A DNA stretch of 64,000 bases from REEB95 sp050729835 (GTDB taxonomy: Bacteria; Pseudomonadota; Alphaproteobacteria; ATCC43930; CGMCC-115725): positions 1-64,000 of the forward strand of contig JBOHLS010000006.1 in NCBI GenBank assembly GCA_050729835.1. The letters run 5' to 3'. Under the pieces are notes generated by a model. That model saw only the letters and a program-made list of their open reading frames with translations, made no database searches and was not told the origin of the DNA. Of the stretch, positions 28,366 through 37,413 are shown piece after piece (positions within the stretch are counted from its first letter, which is position 1; each line of letters starts with the position of its first letter). The translations under genes were made by a program, and so were the position numbers.

Positions 28366-29109
28366 CTAGCCGACCAGGGCATCGACCAGGAAAGTCCCGC
28401 CGGTGATGACGTAGATCGCGACGATGAGCTGCTGGAAGCGGCGCTCGCTCAACTGGACGCGGACGAAGCGGCCGATCCACATGCCAATCGCGGTCGGGAT
28501 CAGCATCAGGAAGGCGACGCCGATCTCGGCCAGGGTGGCGACCTGATTGGCGTAGATGCCGACCAGCATGCCGACGCCGGCGACCGTGTACATCAGTGAG
28601 ATCGTCGGAATGAACTCGTCCTTCGGCAGGCGCATGCCGAAGACGTAGAGCATGATCGGCGGGCCGTAGAAGGTCGAGATGCCGCCGAGTAGGCCGCTCC
28701 CGATGCCGATGAGTGGGTTGGCCCAGCGCTCGTGCGCGCGCGTCACGCGGATATGTGGGCTGAAATGCAGGACCAGCGGGATCGACATGATCGCGATGCC
28801 GATGACAAAATCGAGGATGCGCTCCGGCAGCACGACGAGCAGCCGCGTGCCAACGATGATCGTGAAAAACAGCGGCACCAGCAGAGTCCAGAACCGCTTG
28901 ATCAGATAGAGAAACCGGCCGCCCTGGATGCTCTGCACGAAATTGGAAGCAATGATCGGCACCGTGGTCATGGTCACCGCGGTCTTGAGATTGACCAGGA
29001 CGGTCAGCAGCGGCACGGCGACCAGCGGCAGGCCGATGCCGGCCACGCCCTTGACCGTGCTGCCGGCGAGCAGCCCGAGGGCACAGAGGAATATGACGAA
29101 GGGCGACAC
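28366..29109 (-). CDS. TSUP family membrane permease (TauE/SafE)
   Basis: A 247-residue protein with about eight hydrophobic helices of the TauE/SafE (sulfite exporter) family. Typical are the Gly-rich first helix GLLAGSTVKGVAGIGLPLVAVPLL and the internally repeated second half GIGSGLLGGISTFYGPPIMLY. The family moves sulfite, sulfonates or other small organic anions. The start is GTG at 29109. It follows the FMN reductase gene by 3 bases, so the two probably form a unit. Confidence 0.88.
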   Translation of the reverse strand: MSPFVIFLCALGLLAGSTVKGVAGIGLPLVAVPLLTVLVNLKTAVTMTTVPIIASNFVQSIQGGRFLYLIKRFWTLLVPLFFTIIVGTRLLVVLPERILDFVIGIAIMSIPLVLHFSPHIRVTRAHERWANPLIGIGSGLLGGISTFYGPPIMLYVFGMRLPKDEFIPTISLMYTVAGVGMLVGIYANQVATLAEIGVAFLMLIPTAIGMWIGRFVRVQLSERRFQQLIVAIYVITGGTFLVDALVG

Positions 29110-29112
29110 GGC

Positions 29113-29676
29113 TCAGCGCCTGAGCCGGATGACGTAATCGCGGAACGCCGCCAGGAACTTGGCGATCTCGTCGCGCACGCCCGGATCGACCAGCTTGAGA
29201 TTGGCGTCGAACTTCTTGGCGGCGTCGCCGATATAGACCTGCGGCTGGTTCATGCAGAAGCAGTTGAGCGACACGCACATATGCCGCAGATGATACTGCG
29301 CGCGCACGCCGCCGACCGGCGAGACCGAGGCGCTGATGATCGCCGTCGCCTTGCCGACATAGGGCGGATCGGGAACCCGCGAGCCCCAGTCGATCGCGTT
29401 CTTGAGCGGCGCCGAGACCGAATAGTTGAACTCCGGCGTCGCGAACAGCACACCGTCGGCGACGCGGATGACCTCGCGATAGGCGTGGACCGCCGGCGGA
29501 TAGCCCTCGACGCGGATGTCGTCGTTGTAGAGCGGCAAGGCGCCGAGCTCGACGATCTCGATCGCCATGCCGGCGGGCGCCAGCTCGACCGCCGCCTTGA
29601 GCGCGGCGCGGTTGAACGAGCCTGTGCGCAGGCTGCCGGCGATGCCGGCGATCTTCAGCTGTGGTGCGGTGATCAT
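29113..29676 (-). CDS. NAD(P)H-dependent FMN reductase
   Basis: A 187-residue flavodoxin-fold reductase (PF03358). It has the FMN phosphate loop GIAGSLRTGSFNRAAL, then PLYNDDI, the ATPEFNYSVSAPLKNAIDWGSR signature (cited in part) and KATAIISAS. Enzymes of this type reduce free FMN, quinones or azo dyes, and some support two-component monooxygenases or chromate reduction. The ATG at 29676 follows GGGGG. A second member of the family is at 47620-48180. The split chromate transporter lies just upstream and gives a hint, not proof, of a metal-stress role. Confidence 0.9.
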   Translation of the reverse strand: MITAPQLKIAGIAGSLRTGSFNRAALKAAVELAPAGMAIEIVELGALPLYNDDIRVEGYPPAVHAYREVIRVADGVLFATPEFNYSVSAPLKNAIDWGSRVPDPPYVGKATAIISASVSPVGGVRAQYHLRHMCVSLNCFCMNQPQVYIGDAAKKFDANLKLVDPGVRDEIAKFLAAFRDYVIRLRR

Positions 29677-29779
29677 CGGCCCCCCGAAGCGATTCGATCC
29701 CTTAAGTCGGCGCGCCGTGCCGGGCAAGCAATTTCGCCGGACGCGGCCTCAATTCAGCCATGCAGTGGGCAAGCGGCGC

Positions 29780-30309
29780 TCACACCACGCCGGCGACGCC
29801 GAGCGCCGCGGCGACGGCGAACGCCCACAGCGGATTGACCGGGTCCAGTAAGCGACCGCCGCAGTCGCCGCAGTCAGCGCGAAGGTGACCGTATCGTGAT
29901 CGGCGTCGCGCGCCAGCAGGAAGGCCGACGACGCGACCAGGCCGACCGTCACCGGCGCGAGACCGCCCTGGATCGCCATGCACCACGGCTGGTACTTGAA
30001 CCTGTCCCAGGCGCGGAACACGGCGAAAGTCACCACCCAGCTCGGCCCCATCATCGCCGCCGTCGCCACGATCGCGCCGAGCAATCCTGCGACCTGCCAG
30101 CCGACCAGCGTCACCACCATGACGTTCGGCCCCGGCGCCGCCTGGGCGATGGCGAAGAGCGCGGCGAACTGGGTCCCGGTCATCCAGTGCTGGATCTCGA
30201 CCGCTTGGCGCTGCATCTCGGGAATGACCGCGTTGGCGCCGCCGAAGGCCAGCAGCGACAGGATCAGGAAATTGACCGCGAGCACGCCCAGCGCGCCGGT
30301 GCCCTTCAT
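29780..30309 (-). pseudogene. Chromate transporter, C-half, frameshifted near its end
   Basis: This is the second half of a split (short-chain) ChrA chromate transporter. NFLILSLLAFGGANAVIPEMQRQ and AQAAPGPNVMVVTLVGW are the family's repeated motifs, and about five helices are readable. Near 29838-29843 the frame breaks. The first frame goes on into unrelated Arg/Ser-rich residues and stops at 29749. One frame over, the expected ending NPLWAFAVAAALGVAGVV runs to a stop at 29780. Adding one base restores YWTR-x-NPLW. Only the last helix is affected. The ATG at 30309 overlaps the N-half stop (ATGA). Confidence 0.75.
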
Positions 30310-30896
30310 GCGCGCCGCCACCAGCTGACGCCGATGCTGATGGGCGCCGCGATCAGCAGCACCCAGGGCAGCGGAAAGCGCAGTAGCGCCACGGCGACGA
30401 AGACCGCGACGATGACCGGGGTCGATTCGGTCGGGCGTCGACGCAGCAGCGGCGTCGCGATCTTTCCCGCCATCGCCAGAATCATGCCCGAGGCCGCGGC
30501 CGAGACCGCGATCAGGCCGTCGCCGACCTGGGGCAGATGGCCGTAGCGGCTATAAAGCGCGCCGAGGACGAGGACGACGATGCACGGTAGGCCGAGGATG
30601 CCGAGAAAGGCGGCGATCGATCCGGGCAGGCCGCGGAAGCGGGCGCCGACCGCGATCGACAAATTGACGATGTTGGGGCCGGGCAGGAATTGGCAGAGCG
30701 CGAGCGTGTCGAGGAACTCGCGCTCGCTGAGCCAGCGGCGATCATCGACCAGCTTGCGCCGCGCCCACGGCAGCACGCCGCCGAAGGCGACCGCCGAGAT
30801 CAGCATGAAATGGAGGAATAGATCCCACAGGTCCGGGGCTTGCGCCGCGGCGGTTTCGGACGGTCGGGCCTCGGCGGTCATGCGGCGATCGCTCAC
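30306..30896 (-). CDS. Chromate transporter, N-half
   Basis: A 196-residue ChrA-domain membrane protein. AVAFGGVLPWARRKLVDDRRWLSEREF and ALCQFLPGPNIVNLSIAVG are the hallmark loop and PGPN motif. Paired short ChrA proteins work together as one antiporter for chromate or sulfate-like anions. The first start is a GTG at 30896 overlapping the upstream stop (GTGA); an ATG at 30881 is possible. It lies between an L,D-transpeptidase gene and the C-half. Confidence 0.9.
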   Translation of the reverse strand: MSDRRMTAEARPSETAAAQAPDLWDLFLHFMLISAVAFGGVLPWARRKLVDDRRWLSEREFLDTLALCQFLPGPNIVNLSIAVGARFRGLPGSIAAFLGILGLPCIVVLVLGALYSRYGHLPQVGDGLIAVSAAASGMILAMAGKIATPLLRRRPTESTPVIVAVFVAVALLRFPLPWVLLIAAPISIGVSWWRRA

Positions 30897-32437
30897 TCGT
30901 GGCCGGACACGGCGGCGGCACGCGGCGGCGATATCTGCTCGCGCAGGTCATGCGTCACCAACGCCTCGTTGAGTCGCCCGTCGCGATCGTAGATGTCGTT
31001 GCGGAACTCGACCGTGCCGTCGGCGTCGACATAGGCCGTCTCGTAGAGCACATAGACCGGGACCGGCTTCGGCAAGGGCACCGTCCGCGTCTTGCCGGCG
31101 GCGACGGCGGCATTGATCGCGTCCGGCGTCCAGGCGGGATCGGCGGCGAGGAGGAGGCGCGCGAGCCCGCGCGGATTGTCGAGCCGGATACAGCCGTGGC
31201 TCAGCGCGCGGCGCGAGCGGCCCATCAGGTCCTGACGCGGCGTATCGTGGAGATAGACGTCGAAGCGGTTGGGCATCTCGAATTTGATCTTGCCCAGCGC
31301 GTTCTGCGGCCCCGGCCGCTGGATCAGCTGCTTGCCGCCGGGCACGTCGGCATAGGTGTAATCGTGCCGCGCGAGGTAATCCGAGTCCTTGAGCAGCGCC
31401 GGCCGGATTTCGTTGACGATGATCGAACTCGGCACGATCCACGGCGGATTGAACGTCACCGCGGTCATGCGCGTCTGCAGCACCGGCGTCTGGTGTTCCG
31501 AGGCGCCGACCACGGCGCGCATGGTCAAGGTCGGCTGGCCGTCCTGATAGAGCATGACGCTCGAGCCCGGCACGTTGACCTCGATCCGCGTCGGCGGCAG
31601 GCCGTGCGGCATGGCGCGGCGACGCTCGAGATTGAGCCGTATCGTGCGCAGCCGCGCGCCCGGCACGATGTTGAGCGCGGTGAGCGTCGCCAGCGCGACC
31701 GTGCCGCTTGCCGGCAGCCCGCGCGTGGCCTGGAAGCGGCCGATGGTGGCGGACAGGGCGGCGTCGAATTGCGGATCGTCGCTCGGCGGCACGAGGCCTT
31801 CGGCGGCCAGCCGGTGTCGCAACTTGATCACGTCCGGACCGCTGGCGCCGGACTTAAGCGGCAGCTTGAGCGCGATCGGTCCCCATGCCGCGCGCCGGGT
31901 GAAGTCGCGATAGCGCAGGTAGGCCTGGCGCAGCCGCGCGTAGCCGGCGTCCTGCGGTGGTAAGGCGGCGAGCGTCGCCGCGATGCCGTGCGCCAGCGCC
32001 CGCGCCAGCACGGCGGCGGGATCGATGGCCGGCTGCGCCATCGCCCAGTCATGGTCGACATCGGCCATGACCACGACTCCCCGGCCGAGCGCCAGCGCAT
32101 AGCGCACGAAGGCGTCGGTCAGCAGCAACTCGGTCGCCGACGGATCGGTTTCCGGCACGACGAAGGCGCCGGGATCGAGGCCGTGCGACGGCGCTTCGGC
32201 AAGCGCGGCAGCGAGATCGCCGCGCCGTTCGGCGGTCCAGATCGGCCGGTCGTCGCGCGCGTCATAAATCCGCTTGAGCGGCGCGGTCGCGACCGTGCGG
32301 CCGGCCAACTCGATCGTGCCGCCGCGCTGGAGCAGGGCCGCGATCGCCGACGGATCAGCGTCGGCATGCGCCGCGCCGGCCCACGCCAGCGTCCCGGCGA
32401 CCAGCACGGCCAGACAGCGAACGGGAAGGAACCGCAT
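30893..32437 (-). CDS. L,D-transpeptidase, YcbB/LdtD-like
   Basis: A 514-residue periplasmic peptidoglycan cross-linker that forms 3-3 links between meso-diaminopimelate residues. From the N-terminus there is a Sec signal peptide (cleavage near AHA), an L,D-TPase scaffold domain, and a peptidoglycan-binding domain (SGPDVIKLRHRLAAEGLV and RFQATRGLPASGTV). The YkuD catalytic domain follows, with RFDVYLHDTP and SHGCIRLDNP, where Cys is the nucleophile. The ATG at 32437 gives the signal peptide at the N-terminus. Its stop overlaps the start of the chromate transporter gene. Confidence 0.93.
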   Translation of the reverse strand: MRFLPVRCLAVLVAGTLAWAGAAHADADPSAIAALLQRGGTIELAGRTVATAPLKRIYDARDDRPIWTAERRGDLAAALAEAPSHGLDPGAFVVPETDPSATELLLTDAFVRYALALGRGVVVMADVDHDWAMAQPAIDPAAVLARALAHGIAATLAALPPQDAGYARLRQAYLRYRDFTRRAAWGPIALKLPLKSGASGPDVIKLRHRLAAEGLVPPSDDPQFDAALSATIGRFQATRGLPASGTVALATLTALNIVPGARLRTIRLNLERRRAMPHGLPPTRIEVNVPGSSVMLYQDGQPTLTMRAVVGASEHQTPVLQTRMTAVTFNPPWIVPSSIIVNEIRPALLKDSDYLARHDYTYADVPGGKQLIQRPGPQNALGKIKFEMPNRFDVYLHDTPRQDLMGRSRRALSHGCIRLDNPRGLARLLLAADPAWTPDAINAAVAAGKTRTVPLPKPVPVYVLYETAYVDADGTVEFRNDIYDRDGRLNEALVTHDLREQISPPRAAAVSGHE

Positions 32438-32513
32438 CGGGCACTCGAGCCTTTCGACGGCCATCTTCGGCGAAGCGCCGCATCCCGACAACCGGGGAAA
32501 ACCCGCGTCCGGC

Positions 32514-33458
32514 CTAGGATTGTGTCGCGGCAGAAGCGGCTTGGGCGCGTTTCGCCTCGTGGGTTTCGAGATTGGCCAGGGCGACGCGCAGGATGGGCGT
32601 ATCGATGCGCCGCGCCGTGCCGCGGCGAACCAGGTCGCCGATGACGTGATCGCCTTCGGTGCGGCCGCCCTTGAGCATGTCGCGCATCATCGACGCCGCA
32701 AACCCCGAGCCGCGCTGAGTCAACGTGAGCCGCGCGCCGTCATAGGCGGCGGGTGTCGGCGCGAAGCCTTCGGCCTTGGCCACGGCGGCACATTCGGCGA
32801 GCGTCGCGAGCATGAAGGCCTCGCCCGAGGGCGCCGCCAGGATTTCGCCGATGGCGGCGCGAGCGAGCGTCGTGGTCGCCGCCAGCGCCGCCAGCATGAC
32901 GAATTTGTCCCACATCGCCTGGACGACGGCACGGCTCGCCTCGGCGTCGATCTTGGTGCGCGCCAGGATCGCCGCCAACGCCTGCACGCGCGCGCTGTCC
33001 TGCCCGCCGATTTCGCCAAAGACCAGAGATTGCATGCGGCCCATGTGGCGCACTGTCCCGTCGGCATCGAGCGTCGCGCCGATGTAGCAGGCGCCGCCAA
33101 GCACGCACCGAGCGTCGAAACGCGCGGTCAGGGCGTCGAGATGGGCGATGCCGTTGAGCAGCGGCAGCACCGCGCTGTCCGGCCCTATCGCCGGCGCAAT
33201 CGCGTCGATCGCGCTCGCGAGGTCGTAGGCCTTGCACGACAGCAGCACGATGTCGAACGACGCGACCGGCCCGTCGGCGGTCGCCGTCTTGACCGCGAGC
33301 TTCAGGTCGCCGAGCGCGCTTTTGACCATCAGCCCGTCGCGCATCAGCGCGGCGTGGCGATGCTTGCGCACCAGAAATGTCACGTCGGCCCCGCCTTCGA
33401 CCAGACGGCCGCCGAAATAGCCGCCGACCGCGCCCGCGCCCAAGACTAGAATCCGCAT
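32514..33458 (-). CDS. Ketopantoate reductase-like protein (PanE/ApbA family)
   Basis: A 314-residue NADP-dependent reductase. The N-terminal Rossmann fold begins MRILVLGAGAVGGYFGGRL, followed by LLSCKAYDL and a C-terminal helical domain with the substrate segment WDKFVMLAALAATTTL. The conserved Lys in SCKAYD and the Glu region near the end fit 2-dehydropantoate 2-reductases, but many homologues use other 2-oxo acids, so pantothenate synthesis is likely rather than sure. It is divergent from the aldo/keto reductase gene, with 55 bases between them. Confidence 0.87.
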   Translation of the reverse strand: MRILVLGAGAVGGYFGGRLVEGGADVTFLVRKHRHAALMRDGLMVKSALGDLKLAVKTATADGPVASFDIVLLSCKAYDLASAIDAIAPAIGPDSAVLPLLNGIAHLDALTARFDARCVLGGACYIGATLDADGTVRHMGRMQSLVFGEIGGQDSARVQALAAILARTKIDAEASRAVVQAMWDKFVMLAALAATTTLARAAIGEILAAPSGEAFMLATLAECAAVAKAEGFAPTPAAYDGARLTLTQRGSGFAASMMRDMLKGGRTEGDHVIGDLVRRGTARRIDTPILRVALANLETHEAKRAQAASAATQS

Positions 33459-33513
33459 GTTTTGCTCTCGATTTGCGACGCGCATGCTAGCCTTCCGGCG
33501 AAGGAAACGAGGC

Positions 33514-34341
33514 ATGCAATTTGTTTCGGCCAAGGGCGCGCGTTTGCCGGTCCTCGGGCTCGGCACCTGGGGACTTTCGGGCCGCACCTGCTACGACGCG
33601 GTGCGCGCCGCGCTCGCCATCGGCTATCGCCACGTCGATACCGCCGAGCTCTATGGCAACGAGGCCGAGATCGGCGCGGCGATCCGCGATTCGGACGTGA
33701 AGCGTTCCGACATCTTCGTCACCACCAAGATCCCGATGGGCGAGCTGCGCGCGCCCCAGATCCGCCGCAACGTCGAGCAGAGCCTGAAGCGCCTTGGCAC
33801 CGACTATGTCGACCTCTTGCTGATTCACTGGCCGAGTCGCCATGAGCCGCTAGCCGAGACCTTGGGCGCTTTCGCCGAAGCCCGCGCCAAAGGCCAGACG
33901 CGCTTCATCGGCGTCAGCAATTTCACCGTGGCGCTACTGCGCGAGGCGATCGAGACCCATGGCGCCGACATCGTCTGCAACCAAGTCGAATATCACCCGT
34001 ACCTGTCGCAGCATCCGGTGCTGGCCGCGCTCGCCGGCAGCGGTCTGATCCTGACGGCCTATTCGCCGCTGGGCCGCGGCCGTGTCGCCGCCGACCGCGA
34101 CCTCGCGCGCATCGGCCGGGCCTATGGCAAGACGCCGAGCCAGGTGGCGCTGCGCTGGCTGCTCGACCAGCCTAACGTCGCGGCGATCCCGAAATCGTCG
34201 CACCGGGACCATCTGGCGGCGAATTTCGCGATCTTCGATTTCACGCTGTCGGCGGCGGACCGCGCCGTCATCGACGCCAAGCGCGGCATGACGCGATTGG
34301 TCGACCCGACGGGCTGGGCGCCGGCATGGGATCTGGCCTGA
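33514..34341 (+). CDS. Aldo/keto reductase
   Basis: A 275-residue NADPH-dependent reductase with the full catalytic tetrad Asp42, Tyr47, Lys72 and His105 in HVDTAELYGNE, VTTKIP and LLIHWP. GVSNF and the C-terminal coenzyme loop IPKSSHRDHL are also present. The sequence resembles DkgA/DkgB, which reduce 2,5-diketogluconate or methylglyoxal. The ATG at 33514, behind AAGGAAACGAGG, is preferred to an in-frame ATG at 33457. Confidence 0.92.
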   Translation: MQFVSAKGARLPVLGLGTWGLSGRTCYDAVRAALAIGYRHVDTAELYGNEAEIGAAIRDSDVKRSDIFVTTKIPMGELRAPQIRRNVEQSLKRLGTDYVDLLLIHWPSRHEPLAETLGAFAEARAKGQTRFIGVSNFTVALLREAIETHGADIVCNQVEYHPYLSQHPVLAALAGSGLILTAYSPLGRGRVAADRDLARIGRAYGKTPSQVALRWLLDQPNVAAIPKSSHRDHLAANFAIFDFTLSAADRAVIDAKRGMTRLVDPTGWAPAWDLA

Positions 34342-34441
34342 AACGGCCGAATCCCGGGCCAATCTGGGCAATTTACATCGCTGACGTAGTGTGCACACTG
34401 TCGGCGGCCCGGCGGCTTCGCCTGGGCGCAGGAACCACGCC

Positions 34442-35470
34442 ATGAGTTATTGCGATGCCGACCAGACCGCCTGGAACGGCAAGGATTTTCACCGACGCAC
34501 GGTGCTCAAGGGCGCGGCCGCGCTCGCCGGCACGCTCGCGGCGCCCCGCGCCCGCGCCGCCGACAAGCACCTTCGGCTGGCCTTCTGCAGCCAGCTGCTC
34601 TGCATCATTCCGTACGAGGTCGCGCGCGCCCACGGCTACTACGAGAAGGAAGGCCTCGACGTCGAGCTGGTCTATGCGCGCGGCGGCAGCGCGGCAATGC
34701 AGGCGCTGGTCGGCGGCGCGGTCGATTACAGCGCGACGGCGCTCGACGTGGCGCTGGAAGCATACAACAAGGGCGCGCCGATCCGCCGCTTCCTTTCGAC
34801 CGGCAAGCTGCCGCTGTTCGCGCTCGCGGTCGCACCCAAGGATGCGAACACCATCACCTCGGTCAAGGCGCTCGAAGGCCATACCGTCGGCGTGTCCGGC
34901 CTCGGCAATGCCGACCATGCGCTGTGCCTCTACCTGCTGCACGAGGCGGGCGCGAACACCTCGCGCGTCCAGTTCGCCACCATGGGCCCGAACCTGCTCG
35001 AAGCCCTGCGTCTCGGCCAGGTTGACGCCGGGATGGTGCAGGAGCCGGCGCTGACGCTGATCGAGAAAGCCGGCGGCCGCGTCCTGGTGAACGCGATGAT
35101 GACCGCCGACGCCCGCAAATATCTCGGCGGCAACTACGAGTTCATGGGCGTGGCGGTGCGCGCCGCCGAGATTCCGTCGCGCACCGACGAAATGAAGGCG
35201 CTGGCGCAGGCGCTTTCCGGCGCGCTCCACGCGGTGCAGACGCTATCGCCCGACGAGCTCGTCAAGTCGCTGCCGCCGGAGATGACGACCGGCGCCGACA
35301 CCGGAGCGATGCGCGACATCCTGGCGAAGTACCGCGCGTCGCTCTACCCGACCACGGTCAAGATCGACCTCGCCGCCGCCAACCGCGTCGCCCAGTCGCT
35401 CGAGATCGCCGGATTGCTGCCGCGCGACGCGAAGACCTCGGGGCTCTACGACATCGCCATCGCCGGCTGA
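34442..35470 (+). CDS. ABC substrate-binding protein, NitT/TauT type, Tat-like signal
   Basis: A 342-residue periplasmic binding protein of the SsuA/TauA/NrtA class. The N-terminus carries HRRTVLKGAAALAGTLAAPRARA, a twin-arginine-like signal, followed by LRLAFCSQLLCIIPYEVARAHGYYEKEGLDVELV (cited in part) and GGSAAMQALVGGAVDYSATA. The ATG at 34442 places the signal near the start. It is the first gene of a complete importer with the ATPase and permease that follow. The ligand is unknown, but family members carry nitrate, sulfonates, taurine or pyrimidine precursors. Confidence 0.9.
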   Translation: MSYCDADQTAWNGKDFHRRTVLKGAAALAGTLAAPRARAADKHLRLAFCSQLLCIIPYEVARAHGYYEKEGLDVELVYARGGSAAMQALVGGAVDYSATALDVALEAYNKGAPIRRFLSTGKLPLFALAVAPKDANTITSVKALEGHTVGVSGLGNADHALCLYLLHEAGANTSRVQFATMGPNLLEALRLGQVDAGMVQEPALTLIEKAGGRVLVNAMMTADARKYLGGNYEFMGVAVRAAEIPSRTDEMKALAQALSGALHAVQTLSPDELVKSLPPEMTTGADTGAMRDILAKYRASLYPTTVKIDLAAANRVAQSLEIAGLLPRDAKTSGLYDIAIAG

Positions 35471-35480
35471 GCCGCGCCGC

Positions 35481-36227
35481 ATGCTGCGTGTCGACTCGCT
35501 CGCGTTGGCCTATGGCGCGACGCCCGTGCTCGAAGGCGCCAGCATCGAGGTGCCGAGCGGGCGGTTCGTCAGCCTGGTCGGGCCGTCTGGCTCGGGCAAG
35601 AGCAGCCTGCTGCGCGCGGTCATCGGCCTGCAGAAGCCGCTCGCCGGCACCATCGAAACCGACATCGGCGCCGGCGAGATCGGCATGCTCTTCCAGGACG
35701 ACGCTCTGCTGCCCTGGCGCACCGCCGAGCAGAACGTGGCGCTTGGCCTGCGGCTCAAGGGAATCGCCGCCGGCACGGCGGTCGCCAGCGCGCGGCAATG
35801 GATCACGCGGCTCGGGCTTTACGGCCTGAGCGAGCGCTTCCCGCGCGAGCTTTCGGGCGGCCAGCGCAAGCGCGTCGCGCTGGCGCAGGTTCTGGCGCGC
35901 GAGCCGCAGCTGATCCTGATGGACGAGCCGTTCGCCTCGCTCGACGCCATCGTGCGCGCGCGGGTGACGCAGGATCTGGTGCGGCTTGTCGAGCTACGCG
36001 GCATTTCGGTGCTGCTGGTGACGCACGACCTCGAGGAAGCGCTGGCGCTGTCGGACGTCGTCTATCTGCTGTCGCACGGGCCGCGCGCCCGCATCTCCGG
36101 CCGCTACGAGGTGCCCTTGCCGCGGCCGCGCGACGTGATCAAGGCGCGCAGCCATCCCGAATTCGCGCCGCTGCTGCAACGCCTGTGGAACGACCTCTCG
36201 CGCGAGGTCGGAGAGCGGGCGGCATGA
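35481..36227 (+). CDS. ABC transporter ATP-binding protein, NitT/TauT type
   Basis: A 248-residue ATPase with Walker A GPSGSGKSS (residues 34-42), the Q loop MLFQDDALLPWRT, the signature LSGGQRKRVALAQVLA, Walker B LILMDEPFASLD and the switch His in LLVTHDLEEAL. It couples ATP hydrolysis to import by the permease. It starts 11 bases after the binding-protein gene and overlaps the permease start as ATGA. Confidence 0.96.
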   Translation: MLRVDSLALAYGATPVLEGASIEVPSGRFVSLVGPSGSGKSSLLRAVIGLQKPLAGTIETDIGAGEIGMLFQDDALLPWRTAEQNVALGLRLKGIAAGTAVASARQWITRLGLYGLSERFPRELSGGQRKRVALAQVLAREPQLILMDEPFASLDAIVRARVTQDLVRLVELRGISVLLVTHDLEEALALSDVVYLLSHGPRARISGRYEVPLPRPRDVIKARSHPEFAPLLQRLWNDLSREVGERAA

Positions 36228-36976
36228 GCCCAAAGACCGCTTGGCTGCGCAAGACCGTCGCGCTCGTCGTCTTGGTCGGCGTGTGGGAGGCCTGCGCCGA
36301 TTTCGGCTATTTCAACCCGCTCTATATGCCGGCGCCGTCCAAGGTCGCGGTGGTGCTGTTCCAGCTTTTCGTCCAGGGCACGATCTGGCCGCATCTGATC
36401 GCCACCTTCGGCGCCGCGCTCGGCGGCCTCGCCGTCGGCCTGATCGTCGGCACCCTGCTCGGCGCGGTCGCGGCCCTGACGCCGATCATCGGCGAGCTGC
36501 TGGCGCCGGTGATGATTTCGCTCAACGCCGTGCCGCGCGTCGTACTGGCACCGCTGTTCGTGATCTGGTTCGGCATCGGCATCGGCTCCAAGGTGGCCCT
36601 GGCCTTCATCCTGGTCGCGGTGCTGATCTTCTTCACCGTCTTCACCGGCATCCGCGACGTCGACCGCCGCCTGGTCGAGCGCGTGGTCACGCTTGGCGGC
36701 GGCCGCGGCGCGCTGTTGCGCGAGGTCTATGGCCCGTCGGTGATCGCCTGGATCCTCGGCAATCTCAAGGTTGCGGTCGGCTTCGCCTTCACCGGCGCGG
36801 TGGTCGGCGAGTTCGTGGCGGCGACCAAAGGCCTCGGCTACCTGTTGTCGTTCGCCCAGAGCAGCTACAACTCCGCGTTGATGCTGGCGCTGGTACTCCT
36901 CATCATGGGCTTCGTGCTGCTGCTCTTCGGCCTGACTGGCTGGCTCGAGCGGCGGCTGTTGCGCTGGCGCGGCTAG
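36224..36976 (+). CDS. ABC transporter permease, NitT/TauT type
   Basis: A 250-residue inner-membrane permease with about six helices. The EAA loop that contacts the ATPase is seen as RVVTLGGGRGALLREVYGPSVIAWILGNLKVAVGFAFTGAVVGEF (cited in part), and LNAVPRVVLAPLFVIWFGIG is a hallmark of the SsuC/TauC/NrtB group. It completes the importer of 34442-36976. Its last 4 bases overlap the convergent gene. Confidence 0.95.
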   Translation: MSPKTAWLRKTVALVVLVGVWEACADFGYFNPLYMPAPSKVAVVLFQLFVQGTIWPHLIATFGAALGGLAVGLIVGTLLGAVAALTPIIGELLAPVMISLNAVPRVVLAPLFVIWFGIGIGSKVALAFILVAVLIFFTVFTGIRDVDRRLVERVVTLGGGRGALLREVYGPSVIAWILGNLKVAVGFAFTGAVVGEFVAATKGLGYLLSFAQSSYNSALMLALVLLIMGFVLLLFGLTGWLERRLLRWRG

Positions 36977-37413
36977 GTGTTCTTCTCGGCTTCGAGCTTT
37001 TCGACCAGCGCCGGCAGGACGCGGAGGTCGTAGCCCTTGCGCGCCGCATCGGCAACCATCGGCAGCGCGCTTTCGCCGTCGAGCAGTACGCGCGACAGGC
37101 CCCACAGCAGGTAGCAGCGCGTGCCGCTACGGCAATGGGCGAAAGCCGGCCCGTCGCGCAGCATCGCTTTCTGGAACTGCACCACGTCGTTGCGCGTGAT
37201 GCTGCCGGTGACCACCGGGATGAAATGGTATTTGAGGCCGTGCTTCCTGGCTTCGGCGGCGATCGTCTCGTGGTTGGGCTGGCCGGGCTCCTCGCCGTCG
37301 GGTCGGTTGTTGACGATCGAGGCAAAGCCATGCTTGGCGATCTCCGCCACGTCGGCGAGGCCGATCTGCCCCGAGACCGTGAGCTGGTCGTTGATCTTGG
37401 TGGCACCCGGCAT
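36973..37413 (-). CDS. TIGR01244-type sulfurtransferase/phosphatase-like protein
   Basis: A 146-residue protein of the dual-specificity-phosphatase-like DUF442/TIGR01244 family. The active loop is HCRSGTR, with Cys94 and Arg99. Its spacing (C-x4-R) is that of a rhodanese loop rather than the C-x5-R of true protein phosphatases, so sulfur transfer is at least as likely. The same fold is fused to beta-lactamase-like persulfide dioxygenases in other bacteria. The cupin gene ends directly before its start. Confidence 0.82.
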   Translation of the reverse strand: MPGATKINDQLTVSGQIGLADVAEIAKHGFASIVNNRPDGEEPGQPNHETIAAEARKHGLKYHFIPVVTGSITRNDVVQFQKAMLRDGPAFAHCRSGTRCYLLWGLSRVLLDGESALPMVADAARKGYDLRVLPALVEKLEAEKNT

